A stretch of 64,000 bases of DNA from Mercurialis annua (Eukaryota > Streptophyta > Magnoliopsida > Malpighiales > Euphorbiaceae): assembly GCF_937616625.2 (NCBI RefSeq), contig NC_065573.1, forward strand, positions 620,001 to 684,000, written 5' to 3'. The position numbers were made by a program, and so were the translations under genes. The notes below the pieces were generated by a model, which saw only the letters and a list, made by a program, of their open reading frames with translations, did no database searches and had not been told where the DNA came from. Positions 27,431-37,907 of this stretch are shown in pieces (the stretch's first letter is position 1; each line of letters starts with the position of its first letter).

Positions 27431-28562
27431 ACTTGTTTTTCATCTTAGATTAATTTCCGAGATATGCTAGTATCCATATGAAATTGATCTTTCGTAAACT
27501 CAATCGGCTGCACACTCTATTGTGTGTGACTAACTAGGTCCACATCTATATGGCAACGAGAGACATAAGAAACGCCTTTCTTATATTAAATAATTAAATC
27601 CCATTTAATTATTAATTCTCGTAGATCGAGATTGACGTCTAGCAACATATCACGATCCCCAAATAGAGATGAATGTTTCAATGCATTCTTAATGAACTAA
27701 TGTTCAGAATTACCGTACACTCAAAATTCCCTTCATCTAAGATTCCAATCTCGACTAGTGTCACGGTTAAGTCAAACACTATTTGTCTTGATTATATGAC
27801 CTCATCTCTCAGTTCTAATTCTTGATAAATATGACTTCCACTAGAAACAAGATTCTATGTAAGTCATATACACCTGCGCAGGTTTTATCATCCATCAAGA
27901 ACAATTCGAGATAGCATAGAATATTGTCTCCGTTCATCCAGAGTGATGAATACTTTCTAGGTTAAACCCCTATCTCCATATACAACTAATTAGAGCCAAC
28001 ACATCCCGCGGCCCTAGCTTATGAAAGATCTAGGGTTAAGGAGTATCAAACTCTAATCACATATATACAAGATAGTGTCACCGCAAGTCAAAGGACATAT
28101 GTACAATTATGAACTAGATGACATTAAATTGACTTTGATGAATTACCATGTATAAGTCATCTAGCGTCACTTGTTCGACTCACTCAACACATTGAGTGTC
28201 CACATGTTTATTCTGATCCCCATCAAGTAGTATGAGACTCACTACTTCCTATAATTAGTAACTCTTTACTAATCAGGAGAATAAACAGAGGTGACGATCT
28301 TTCCAGGATAATGCGATGCCCTTATTCGTAGGATCCCATCGATCGTGAACGGTTATTTAGATCACTTGTATAATAGAATCTGTCACTCATATTCTTAACA
28401 CCTTAAGAATAGATTCTATCACAATGTGATTAGGACAATACGTAATAAATGAACACTTAGTTGATGAGACACTTAGTTCAAATAGAACATATATATCTTT
28501 CCATTCAGATTAATTCTACAAATATACATGATCAAATGGCCCTAGGGCACATACTACTAACA

Positions 28563-28867
28563 CGTTTAACCTTTTTAGCGATTTAAGCTAAACGTTTAAA
28601 AATGCTACGAAACAAATCCAAATGTTTCACCTTTTTAGTAATTTAAGCCAAACGTTACACCTTTTTAGCGATTTAAACCGAACGTTTACAAACGTTACGA
28701 AACAAAACCAAACGTTTCACTTTTTTAGCTATTTAAGCCAAACGTTTCACCTTTTTACCGATTTTAGCTGAACGTTTACTAACATTAAGAAACAAATCCA
28801 AACGTTTCACCTTTTTAGCGATTTAAGCCAAATGTTTACAAACGCTACGAAACAAATCCAAACGTTT
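28563..28867. repeat. 60-bp satellite, 305-bp island between solo LTRs
   Basis: Same satellite in the same orientation as the flanking blocks, with several 30-bp half-unit losses (for example CAAACGTTACACC near 28650). It begins and ends with CGTTT, the target duplications of the two neighbouring solo LTRs. Confidence 0.93.
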
Positions 28868-29794
28868 TGTTAGTGATATGCACTAGGTCAATCATGTTTG
28901 ACCATGTTTTGACTTTATCATTTTATTATTTATTGATTGGCAGTTTTTATCATTTTATATTAATGATTAAAATACTTGAATGGTTAATTCTTTCTAAGGT
29001 CATCAAGTATGTGACTTGATAGTAGAACCCTTAGGTTTAATAAAAGAATTATATACCATCTATCCCTAGTCTTAATACAACATTGAGACTAGTATGATGT
29101 TGACTGATGATTATGTTTTACTAATCATGTATATGATATATTAAGTCAAATCATAGGTGCTATTTGAGAAATAAGGCACTGGATGACCCACTGTGAGAAT
29201 ACTACATAGATCACTGTCATAAGTAATTCTCATTACAGTTCTATTAGTATAATCCTTTGACCTTGAAATCATCATGGATTTTTACATAGCTATTTCATAT
29301 TTTGATACAATTATCTTTATCAGGATAATGGAATAGATTGTCATTGGATATGAAAGTAACTATGTGAGAAATGTGAGTGACTGAGAAGGAATTTGTCCCT
29401 CATTTATTTGAGTAAGATATCTATGGGCCCCTTGAAGAAGATAGACTGAAGAAAATGCATGGCCATGCTAATTGATAAGAAGTTATCATTTTCAGTCTAC
29501 TTAGAGTCAAGAAACTAATGATTGAATATTATAAGGATGACATAACTATGCCTTATATTCATTCTAGATATCGAGAGACAAAGGGATTAAAATATTATTG
29601 TAAATGGTTAAATCAGATTGTCGATATTCATTTAACTTGGGTAGTCATAATGTCTTGCTAGAGGTCACTTATGACTTGTGGGCTGAAATAAGGATTTCGA
29701 GCCTACTGCCAACGTTATATGAACCTACAGGGTTGCACACTAAGGACAGGCCCAAAAAAGTTATGGGTTGTACAAGCCCAATGTGATTAAGTGA

Positions 29795-29800
<6 letters not shown>

Positions 29801-29837
<37 letters not shown>
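29801..29837. repeat. (AT)n microsatellite
   Basis: About 18 uninterrupted AT units inside solo LTR B, followed by further AT-rich sequence to about 29960. Confidence 0.95.
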
Positions 29838-29840
<3 letters not shown>

Positions 29841-30047
29841 CGTAATATATATATTAATAAATATATATATTAATTCGAAATTTAAGGATAAGTGTTTTTC
29901 TTAATTTATTATTTTTGGAAGATAATAAATATAGTAATTAATATATATGGATAATTATCATAAATGAGTTTTTGATAAACATAAACTTGTAGAATTGCAA
30001 TGAGATTGAAATTCGAATTTGTCTCAAACCCTAGTGTTGTTTATCAC

Positions 30048-30055
30048 TATAAATA
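30048..30055 (+). promoter_or_regulatory. TATA box of solo LTR B
   Basis: CACTATAAATACAC on the plus strand, about 336 bp before the LTR end. It is the basis for assigning the plus orientation. Confidence 0.6.
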
Positions 30056-30391
30056 CACATTAAGCAATTGGTTTGAGAATCACGAAATTCATTATTCACT
30101 AAATCACTAAAATTCAAAATTGCTTGTGAAGCAATAGTGCTAGCACACAAGCACTAGTTTTGGTTAAGGTCTGTTCGTGAGGATACTCGTATAGGACGCG
30201 TTCTTTTGGAGGCGTTTCTGATCCGAGGCCAGGTATCACCAAAGTGAACCACCTCCTTCCTTCCTACATTGCTGTTGAATTCGACATACAAGTAAGTAAT
30301 TATTCTGTTAATTCGAATTACATGGATCTTGGTTTGGGTTTTAGATAAATTTTTGAAATTCCCCTGCGTTATGAACCTATAAAACCCAACA

Positions 30392-31963
30392 CGTTTCACC
30401 TTTTTAGCAATTTTATCCAAACGTTACGAAACAAAACCAAATGTTTCACCTTTTTAGTGATTTAAACCAAACCTTTACAAACGTTACAAAACAAATAGAA
30501 ACGTTTCACCTTTTTAGCAATTTAAGCCAAACGTTTACAAACGTTACAAAACAAATCCAAACATTTCACCTTATTAGCGATTTAAGCCAAACGTTTACAA
30601 ACATTACGAAACAAATTCAAACATTTCACCTTTCTAGCAATGTAAGACAAACGTTTACAAACGTTACGAAACAAATACAAATGTTTTCCCATTTTAGCGA
30701 TTTAAGCCAAACGTTTAAAATGTTACGAAACAAATCCAAACGTTTCACCCTTTTACCGAATTAAGCCAAACATTTACAAACGTTACGAATCAAATCTAAC
30801 TGTTTCAACTTTTTTGAAATTGAAGCCAAACGTTTACAAATATTACGAAACAAATCCAAACGTTTCACCTTTTTAGTATTTTAAGCCAAACGTTTACAAA
30901 CGTTACGAAACAAATCTAAACATTTCACCTTTTTAGCTATTTAAGCCAAACGTTTACAAACGTTACGAAACAAAACCAAACGATTAAAACGTTACGAAAA
31001 AATCCAAACGTTTCACATTTTTACCGATTTAAGTCAAACGTTTACAAACATTACGAAACAAAGGCAATCGTTTACAAACGTTACAAAACAAATCAAAACA
31101 TTTAACCCTTTTAGCGATTTAAGCCGAACGTTTACAAACATTACAAAACAAATCCAAACGTTTCACCTTTTTAGCAATTTAAGCCAAACGTTTACAAACG
31201 TTACAAAACAAATCCAAACATTTCACCTTTTTAGCGATTTAAGCCAAACGTTTACAAACGTTACGAAACAAATCCAAACATTTCACATTTCTAGCAATGT
31301 AAGACAAACGTTTACAAACGTTACGAAACAAATCCAAACAATTCCCCTTTTTATCGATTGAAGCCAAACGTTTACAAATATTACGAAACAAATCTAAACG
31401 TTACAAAACAAACCCAAACGTTTCACCTTTTTAGCGATTTTAGCCAAACGTTTACAAATATTACGAAACAAATCCAAATGTTTCACCTTTTTAACAATTT
31501 AATCCAAACGCTTACAAACGTTATGAAACTAATCCAAACGTTTAAAACGTTACGAAACCATTTTAGCAATTTAAGCCAAACGTTTACAAACGTTAAAACA
31601 AATCCAAATGTTTCCCCATTTTAGCTGTTTAAGCCAAACGTTTAAAACGTTACGAAACAAATCCAAATGTTTCACCTTTTTAACAATTTAAGCCGAACGT
31701 TTACAAACATTACAAAACAAATCCAAACATTTTACCTTTTTAGTGGATTTTAGCCAAACGTATACAAACGATACGAAACAAATCCAAAAGTTTCACCTTT
31801 GTAGCAATTTAAATCCAAACATTTTCACCTTTTTAGCTATTTAAGCGAAACGTTTCCAAACGTTGAGAAACAAATCCAAATGTTTCACCATTTTAATGAT
31901 TTAAGCCAAATGTTTCACCTTTTTAGTGATTTAAGCCAAATGTTACACATTTTTAGCGATTTA
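30392..31963. repeat. 60-bp satellite block between solo LTR B and copia
   Basis: About 26 monomers of the same satellite and orientation. The block ends in AGCGATTTA, whose last five bases are the copia target duplication and reappear at 49369. The only ORFs (30441-30764, 31358-31624) are repeat readings. Confidence 0.96.
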
Positions 31964-33160
31964 TGTTAGTAGTATGTGCCCTAGGGCCATTTGATCATGT
32001 ATATTTGTAGAACTAATCCCAATGGCAAAGATATATATGTTCTAATTGAACTAAGTGTCTCATCAACTAAGTGTTCATTTATTACGTGTTGTGCTTATCA
32101 CATTGTGATAAAATCTATTCTTAAGGTGTTAAGAATATGAGTTACAGATTCTATTATACAAGTGATCTAAATAACAGTTCACGATCGATGGGGTCCTACG
32201 AATAAGGGCATCGTATTATCCCGGAAAAACTGTCACCTCTATTTATTCTCCTGATTAGTAAGGAGTTACTAATTATAGGAAGTAGTAAGTCTCATACTAA
32301 TTGATAGGGATTAGGATAAACATATGGACACTCAAGATGTTGAGTGGGTGGAACAAGTGACGCTAGATGACTTATACATGGTATTTCATCAAAGTCAATT
32401 TAATGTCATCTAGTTCATAATTGTACATATGTCCTTTAACTTGTAGTGACACTATCTTGTATATAGGTTATTAGAGTTTGATACTCCTTATCCCTAGATC
32501 TTTCATGAGCTAGGGTCGCGGGATGTGTTGGCTCTAGTTAGTTGTATATGGAGATAGGGGTTTAACCAAGAGAGGATTTATCATTCCGGATGAACGGAGA
32601 AAAGATTCTATGCTATCTCAAATTGTTCTTGAAGGATGATAAAACTCGCGCAGGTGTATATGACTTACTTAGAAAGTTGTTTCTAGTGGAAGTCATATTT
32701 ATCAAGAATAAGAACTAAGATGAGGTCATATGATCAAGACAAACAGTGTTTGACTTAACCGTGACACTAGTCGAGATCGGAATCTTAGATGAAGGGAATT
32801 TTGAGTGTACGGTAATTATGAACATTGGTTCATAAAGAATGCATCGAAACATTCATATCTATTTAGGGGTCGCGATATGTTGCTAGACGTCACTCACGAT
32901 CTACGAGAATTAATAGTTAATGGGATTTAATTATTTAATATAAGAAAGGCGTTTCTTATGACTCTCGTTGCCATATAGATGTGAACCTAGTTAGTCGCAC
33001 ACAATAGGGTGTGCAACCGATTGAGTTTACGAGAGATCGATTTCATATAGATACTAGCATATCTCGGAAATTAATCTAAGATGAAAAACAAGTATAAATT
33101 AGGGACTAATTTGTAAGAGTTATAAATTAGTAGGCACCTAATTGTATTTTATCCAGGTTA

Positions 33161-33320
33161 ATGTGATGATTTCATGTGATGATGTCACGATGATGTCATG
33201 TGATGATGTCACGATGATGTCATGTGATGATGTCACAATGATGTCATGTGATGATGTCACGATGATGTCATGTGATGATGTCACGATGATGTCATACGAT
33301 GATGTCACGTGATGATGTCA
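33161..33320. repeat. 24-bp minisatellite in 5' LTR U3
   Basis: About 6.7 units built on ATGTCATG-TGATGATG-TCACGATG. Each carries TGATGTCA-like words, one base from the palindromic bZIP core TGACGTCA. The 3' LTR has about 8 units. Confidence 0.9.
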
Positions 33321-33333
33321 TGTATGTCTCTGT

Positions 33334-33515
33334 GTGTGACACCTAGCATCCGACGTGTCAGAAGGAGGCAACACCTATGCTTGATGTGTGACACCTAGCA
33401 TCTGATGTGTCAGATGGTGGCAACACCTATGCTTGGTGTGTGACACCTAGCATGTGAGGTGTTGAATGGTGGCAACACCTTTGCTTGGTGTGTGACACAA
33501 AACATGTGATGTGTT
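33334..33515. repeat. 52-bp tandem repeats in 5' LTR U3
   Basis: About 3.5 units of 52 bp beginning GTGTGACACCTAGCAT at 33334, 33386, 33438 and 33490 (the last partial). They lie between the minisatellite and the TATA box, a typical place for U3 enhancer repeats; function is inferred. Confidence 0.85.
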
Positions 33516-33539
33516 GCATTCTTAAGGAAAGCTCTACCC

Positions 33540-33547
33540 TATAAATA
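33540..33547 (+). promoter_or_regulatory. TATA box, copia 5' LTR
   Basis: TATAAATA in CCCTATAAATAGAGG, conserved in the 3' LTR (48943) and in the solo LTR. Confidence 0.7.
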
Positions 33548-33980
33548 GAGGTTGCCTTTGCTCAATTTATACACACCACACTTAAGAGAGCATATTTGAA
33601 GGAGTTCAAGTAGTCATCAATCACAGAAAAGCTTGGAGAAAGTTTTTCATACATCCCAGCAAAGACGTAATCGAGGAGAGAGTTTGAGCTTAGGGTTGCT
33701 CGGCAAGAGGAACTCTTGCAGATTACTTCAAGGCGAGGATTCAATCGGATGCATACTCGTGTGGACGAGCTTGAGGTCGCCGTACTATCGGGACTACAAG
33801 AATCGTTGGAGAATCGACATAGGTATTCTTCTTACGGTTTCTACAGGCGTGCTTTAATTACTAGATGATACGACGATCCATTTGTTATTGATATGATCAA
33901 TTTCTGGATCCGAATTGTTGGAATTCCAATTTTGAATTGAAATATACGATTCGGACCCTCACGTTCCGCTGCACCAAATG

Positions 33981-33998
33981 TGGTATCAGAGCCATCGT
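33981..33998 (+). other. Primer binding site, copia
   Basis: TGGTATCAGAGCCATCGT lies one base after the LTR. Its first 12-13 bases are the usual plant initiator tRNA(Met) primer site. This is a PBS, not a tRNA gene. Confidence 0.85.
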
Positions 33999-35299
33999 AT
34001 CATCGAGTATTAAAGCTTTACGATTGTATGCATGTATTGATAATCATGGACATAGGAATTATTATTGGTCATGTAATTTATAATTTCGAGGGCTTAGGTC
34101 TTGTTTGCAAAAAAGAGAAAACACTATTGTGACATTAATTACATTTGATTAAATTCTGTCTAGGAGATTGGTACTTAAGTGGTCCGCTCGTGACCCTCCA
34201 ATCTATCCTGGGAATTTTTATAATGTGATTATTTAACACAATATGTGACTCGCTTGTGCATTATATTGTCATCAACAAAACATGCGGAACAAGTAATAGC
34301 TTGCTCATTCTTTCGTGGCTAAAGAATGAGACCTAGGAAGTCCATGATCATACATGTATGATTGCATGATTTATTTTAGCTTTAATATGTATGAGATGCA
34401 TGCTAAAATGTGTTGTGTGCTTATTGAGACCAAAATAACTTAAAACCCTAAGAAATCTTCCTAAAAGTTAAAAGATTAAGTTTATATTGATTAATCATTA
34501 AATTGATTTATCAATGGCTCTCCATTGGAGCAATAAACTAACACGCTTTGAGTTATCATCTTGTCGGCTATGGATACATAGGGGTGAGATGATATCGTCA
34601 AGAGGTCGTTGTTGAGTTTATTGTTAAGCATGAGATGTTACGGGTGTATCAAGTGCACGGCAATAATGGCAATTATGCGTACCTGAGTCGTGTACTATTC
34701 AAATTGATACATCTTAGTTGATTCAATGGGTTAAACTTAACTAATGTTGAAACCCAATAACGACAATGGGTATCTGAGGGTGAATACATTAGGAGCTGGA
34801 AATGATTGAACCTCATATGAGATATGATGACCAAGTGTTGTTCACTTGTAGTACATTGTGATCCCAATAACGGCAATTAGGCGTCCCTGAGGGAAAGAAC
34901 AATGACTACAAGAATTCAATCACCCGCTTGAAATCTTTTCCAACAAAGATTCACGTTTCCTATTTTGGAAGTGTAGGATTCGAAAAACATAGTGGGAGGC
35001 CATTTTGATAAAGACCAAATCATTATGGTTAAATATACAAAATAACACGAATACTAATTAGAGATCTTTGCTGTTTAAGGGATAATAAGATTAAATAGAA
35101 TTCTTTAAAGTGACATTCATGATAGTAATCGGCTAGTGGTTTAAAATCATTTTTGTTTGATTAAGATATTTAGATGACTCCAAAGCTATTGCGAAAAAGA
35201 AATGCACATCGGTTTACAAAGAAATTTTTTTTCATTTGTTAAGATGTAGGACAATATAAGTCATTGCCGGAAATATTTGGAATATTTGAAAGGCGGTTC
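33999..35299 (+). pseudogene. Copia leader and gag N-terminal region, decayed
   Basis: No ORF longer than about 70 codons survives. Three imperfect copies of a segment around CAATAACGGCAATTAGGCGT (about 34660, 34747 and 34863) lie in the leader. Gag should begin in this interval, but I cannot place its start; frames are broken throughout. Confidence 0.55.
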
Positions 35300-37907
35300 G
35301 GTCAATAAAAGAAAGTGTTTCTTTTGTCAAACTGAAAGACATTGAAATGGAAATTGCATTAAGTATTGTGAATACTTAATGGGCAATGACGGGAGGAACA
35401 ACAATTCCATCAAGAATGTGTCTATATCATGTTCCAATGTCAATTGCTCATTTAAAAGCTTGGGTATTAAATACCGATGCTCATTCTCACATTTGTTTAT
35501 CTTTTACGTATTTAGTAAAAGTGAGAAAGAAAGGAAAAAGATGAAGTAATCTTAAATCTCAGGAATGACGTAAGCGTTGTGACAAGAGCTATAGGATCAA
35601 CTTCAATTTTCTTAAATAAACATAAGTTGTACTTACCCAATATGTATAGGAATATCATGTCCGAATTTGTATGACAAATTTGGTAGTTGATTTTCTATTT
35701 ACAAAGGATGTTTGTATTATTATGTTTGATACTACGGAGTTGGGTGTGGATATGTACAAAATGGTCTTTATTATTTGATTAAAAATGTTTAATGCAAAAG
35801 ATGTTTTTAAAATTAGGCTTAATTACTTAAAAACCACTCACCTTGAACTTTTTTTTCGTTTATACCCTAACCTAGGAAAAAATTCATTTATACCCTGACG
35901 TATGTATTTATGTTTCACCTCTACCCCGAGACACTAAATTAATCTCTTTTCATTTAAAAAAAAATTTAAAATAGTTCTTCATTTTTAACCTAAACTAATT
36001 AGAGTTTAATTAGAAATGAATTTTTGTCTAAATGAAGGACTATTTTATTTTATTTTTTAAATAAAAAGAGGTTAATTTAGTGCCTCGTGGTAGAGGTGAA
36101 ACATAAACACATACGTCAGGGTATAAATGAATTTTTTCCTAGGTCAGGGTATAAACGAAAAAAAAGTTCAAGGTGGGTGGTTTTTAAATAATTAAGCCTT
36201 AAAATTAATACCATAAATAATCAAATCTCTAAACAATTTTGGCACTTATGATTAGGACATATTGCAAAAGATAGACTTAACAAGTTAGATAGGATGGGAA
36301 TCTTGAGCAATCAAGATTTTGCATTGCTTCCGACTTATGAGTCGTATCTTAAAGGCAAAATGACCTGATCATTATTTGTGGTACAAAGTGGTAGAGCCAA
36401 GGCCGTTTAAGAGATCATACATAGTGATGTATATGGTATGTTTATAGAAACGGACCAAGGTAGATACTTATACTTCATTTTCAACATCGATGATTTATCA
36501 CGATATAGTTAAGTTTGTCTTATGAAGAACAAACATGAAAATTTTGAAATGTTCAAATGACTTCAAGAATGAAGTAGAAAACCAAATTGGAAAAAGTATT
36601 AAAACTTTACGATGTGATCGAAAATGGAAGAATACTTGAGTACAGAATTTGGTACGTTCCTAAAAGGAATGTGGTATTATTTTTCAACTTACTCCTTGGG
36701 AACACCATGGTTGAATGGTGTGTCTGTCAAGAAGGAGATATCGTACAATGTGGGACATGATACGATAAATAATGGGCTATATACTGATTTATCCATCTCG
36801 TTATGGAGTCATGCACTTCTTACCGCAAATAAAATTCTAAATTGAATTCCAACTAAATTCGCTCCATAGATACCTTATGAGATAAGGTATGGAATCAAGT
36901 CCTAAGGAAGTTAAGATTTGTTCGGAAGATATCAGGAAACTGATATCCGATAAATTTGGAATCAAAATCAATCATGGAAAGGTTATGTTGGATATCCTAA
37001 AGACAGTTTAGGATGTTATTTCTAAATTCTAACTGAACAAACAATCGTTGTTTATCGGTGGTAGTCTTACTTGATAAAGCGTTTATTCAAGAGGGAGACT
37101 AAGAAACGAATATAGAATTAGATGAGAAGTCATCTAGTTACCAACAACAGAATGAATCAATAAAGATTGATCAAACCCGCTAAGAGCTAGAGTCAGTAAA
37201 AGATGTATCTACATTAACATCTTGAAGATCAAGTAGATAGAGTATCTCGTCCACCGGAGAGATATGGTTTTCCCGCATGATAAACAAGAGTTATTTAGTC
37301 ATGGAGAAAAAGATCAAGTGTTGATCACTCTACTTATTTAGAAGCTATATATGATATAGATTCTTAAAAAATGGTTTGAAGCAATAAAATCCGTAATGGA
37401 TTCCATTTATAGTAACCAAATTTTGGGAGCTAGTCGATCCATCCGAAGGTATTATACCAATAAGGATTAAATGGGTCTTCATGTGTAAAATTTGTACTAA
37501 TGGAAAGGTGGCGACCTTTAAAGCTAGGCTTGTTGCAAAAGATTTTTGCTAGAGGCAAGAAGTTGTATTATGAATACACTTTCTCTTTGGTAGCCATGCT
37601 TAAGTCCATCCGGATTCTTCTTGCCATAGCTACATATGTAGATTAAATGGTGGACATGTTGATGTAAGAACCACATTCCTTAATAGTTAAATTAAGGAGT
37701 ATATCTATATGGAACAAGCCGAGGATTTTGAATCCGAAGAAGGTTCTGAGGCGTGTAAGCTAAAATGATCCCTAGTGGATGGAACAAAGCTTCGAGATTC
37801 GTCGTCTTGATAAAGCCGTAAGGAGTTACGAATTTATTAAAAACGATGATAAACCCAATGTTTACAAGAAGGTTAGTGGGAGCAGACTCACTTTTGTGAT
37901 CTTGTAT
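35300..37907 (+). pseudogene. Copia gag-pol, 5' part (zinc knuckle, PR, IN, RT start)
   Basis: Readable fragments appear in copia order. A CCHC zinc knuckle is encoded at 35316-35357 (C-x2-C-x4-H-x4-C, with a stop right after the His). A protease C-terminal remnant lies near 35560-35660. A GAG-pre-integrase segment with LWHLRLGHIAKDRLNKL is at about 36239-36300, slightly broken. Integrase core remnants follow at about 36393-36900 (HSDVYGMF, open at 36624-36845). The RT N-terminal part is at about 37369-37907, ending at the codons for I-L-Y just before the conserved VDD. Stops and frameshifts are frequent and no domain is intact. A MITE interrupts it between PR and IN. The reading resumes at 46718 after the nested chromovirus. 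Confidence 0.88.
35816..36198. mobile_element. Foldback MITE with 9-bp TSD (MULE-like)
   Basis: A 383-bp element flanked by identical 9-bp duplications TTAAAATTA (35807-35815 and 36199-36207). It starts GGCTTAATTACTT and ends AATTAAGCC. Two arms of about 130 bp (about 35816-35950 and 36065-36198) are inverted copies with few mismatches, sharing words such as TTTATACCCTGACGTATG and its complement. The roughly 110-bp centre is AT-rich and partly self-complementary. No coding capacity. Long terminal inverted repeats plus a 9-bp TSD point to a non-autonomous Mutator-like element. The transcript would fold into a long hairpin. Confidence 0.88.

Larger units (their letters stand above)
26579..28562 (-). 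mobile_element. Solo LTR, Ty1/copia family A, minus strand
   Basis: A 1984-bp insertion bounded by TG...CA with a 5-bp duplication CGTTT at 26574-26578 and 28563-28567. On the minus strand it opens TGTTAGTAGTATGTGCCC, the same start as the LTRs of the copia element at 31964-49368, and aligns with them through most of its length. There is no internal domain or second LTR, so LTR-LTR recombination most likely removed the body. It lacks the 24-bp minisatellite of the full-length copy. It lies inverted relative to that copy, giving about 2-kb inverted repeats 3.4 kb apart. Confidence 0.93.
28868..30391 (+). mobile_element. Solo LTR, family B (probably Ty1/copia)
   Basis: A 1524-bp insertion starting TGTTAGTGATATGCAC and ending AAACCCAACA, flanked by CGTTT at 28863-28867 and 30392-30396. 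A TATA box at 30048-30055 followed by about 335 bp fits a U3-R-U5 layout on the plus strand. It has no coding capacity beyond short spurious ORFs (29604-29786; 30154-30420 minus) and no second LTR. Sequence is unrelated to family A apart from the TGTTAGT start. The copia assignment rests only on LTR style. Confidence 0.85.
31964..33979 (+). repeat. 5' LTR of copia element
   Basis: Starts TGTTAGTAGTATGTGCCC. The end is placed by alignment with the 3' LTR end CACCAACA (here CACCAAAT), one base before the primer site. It contains a 24-bp minisatellite, 52-bp repeats and a TATA box. It is longer than the 3' LTR because the latter lost 383 bp. ORFs at 33633-33857 (plus) and 33562-33744 (minus) recur in both LTRs simply because the LTRs are copies. 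Confidence 0.92.

Noticed and set aside
29604..29786. 60-codon ORF in solo LTR B
   Set aside because: Inside an LTR next to an (AT)n tract; no domain or conservation evidence.
33633..33857. Conserved small ORF present twice (also 49036-49260)
   Set aside because: Both lie in the two LTRs of one element, so conservation only reflects LTR duplication; no domain features.
33981..33998. tRNA gene at TGGTATCAGAGC (also 46190-46207)
   Set aside because: Only the 3'-end complement of a tRNA is present, directly beside an LTR: primer binding sites.
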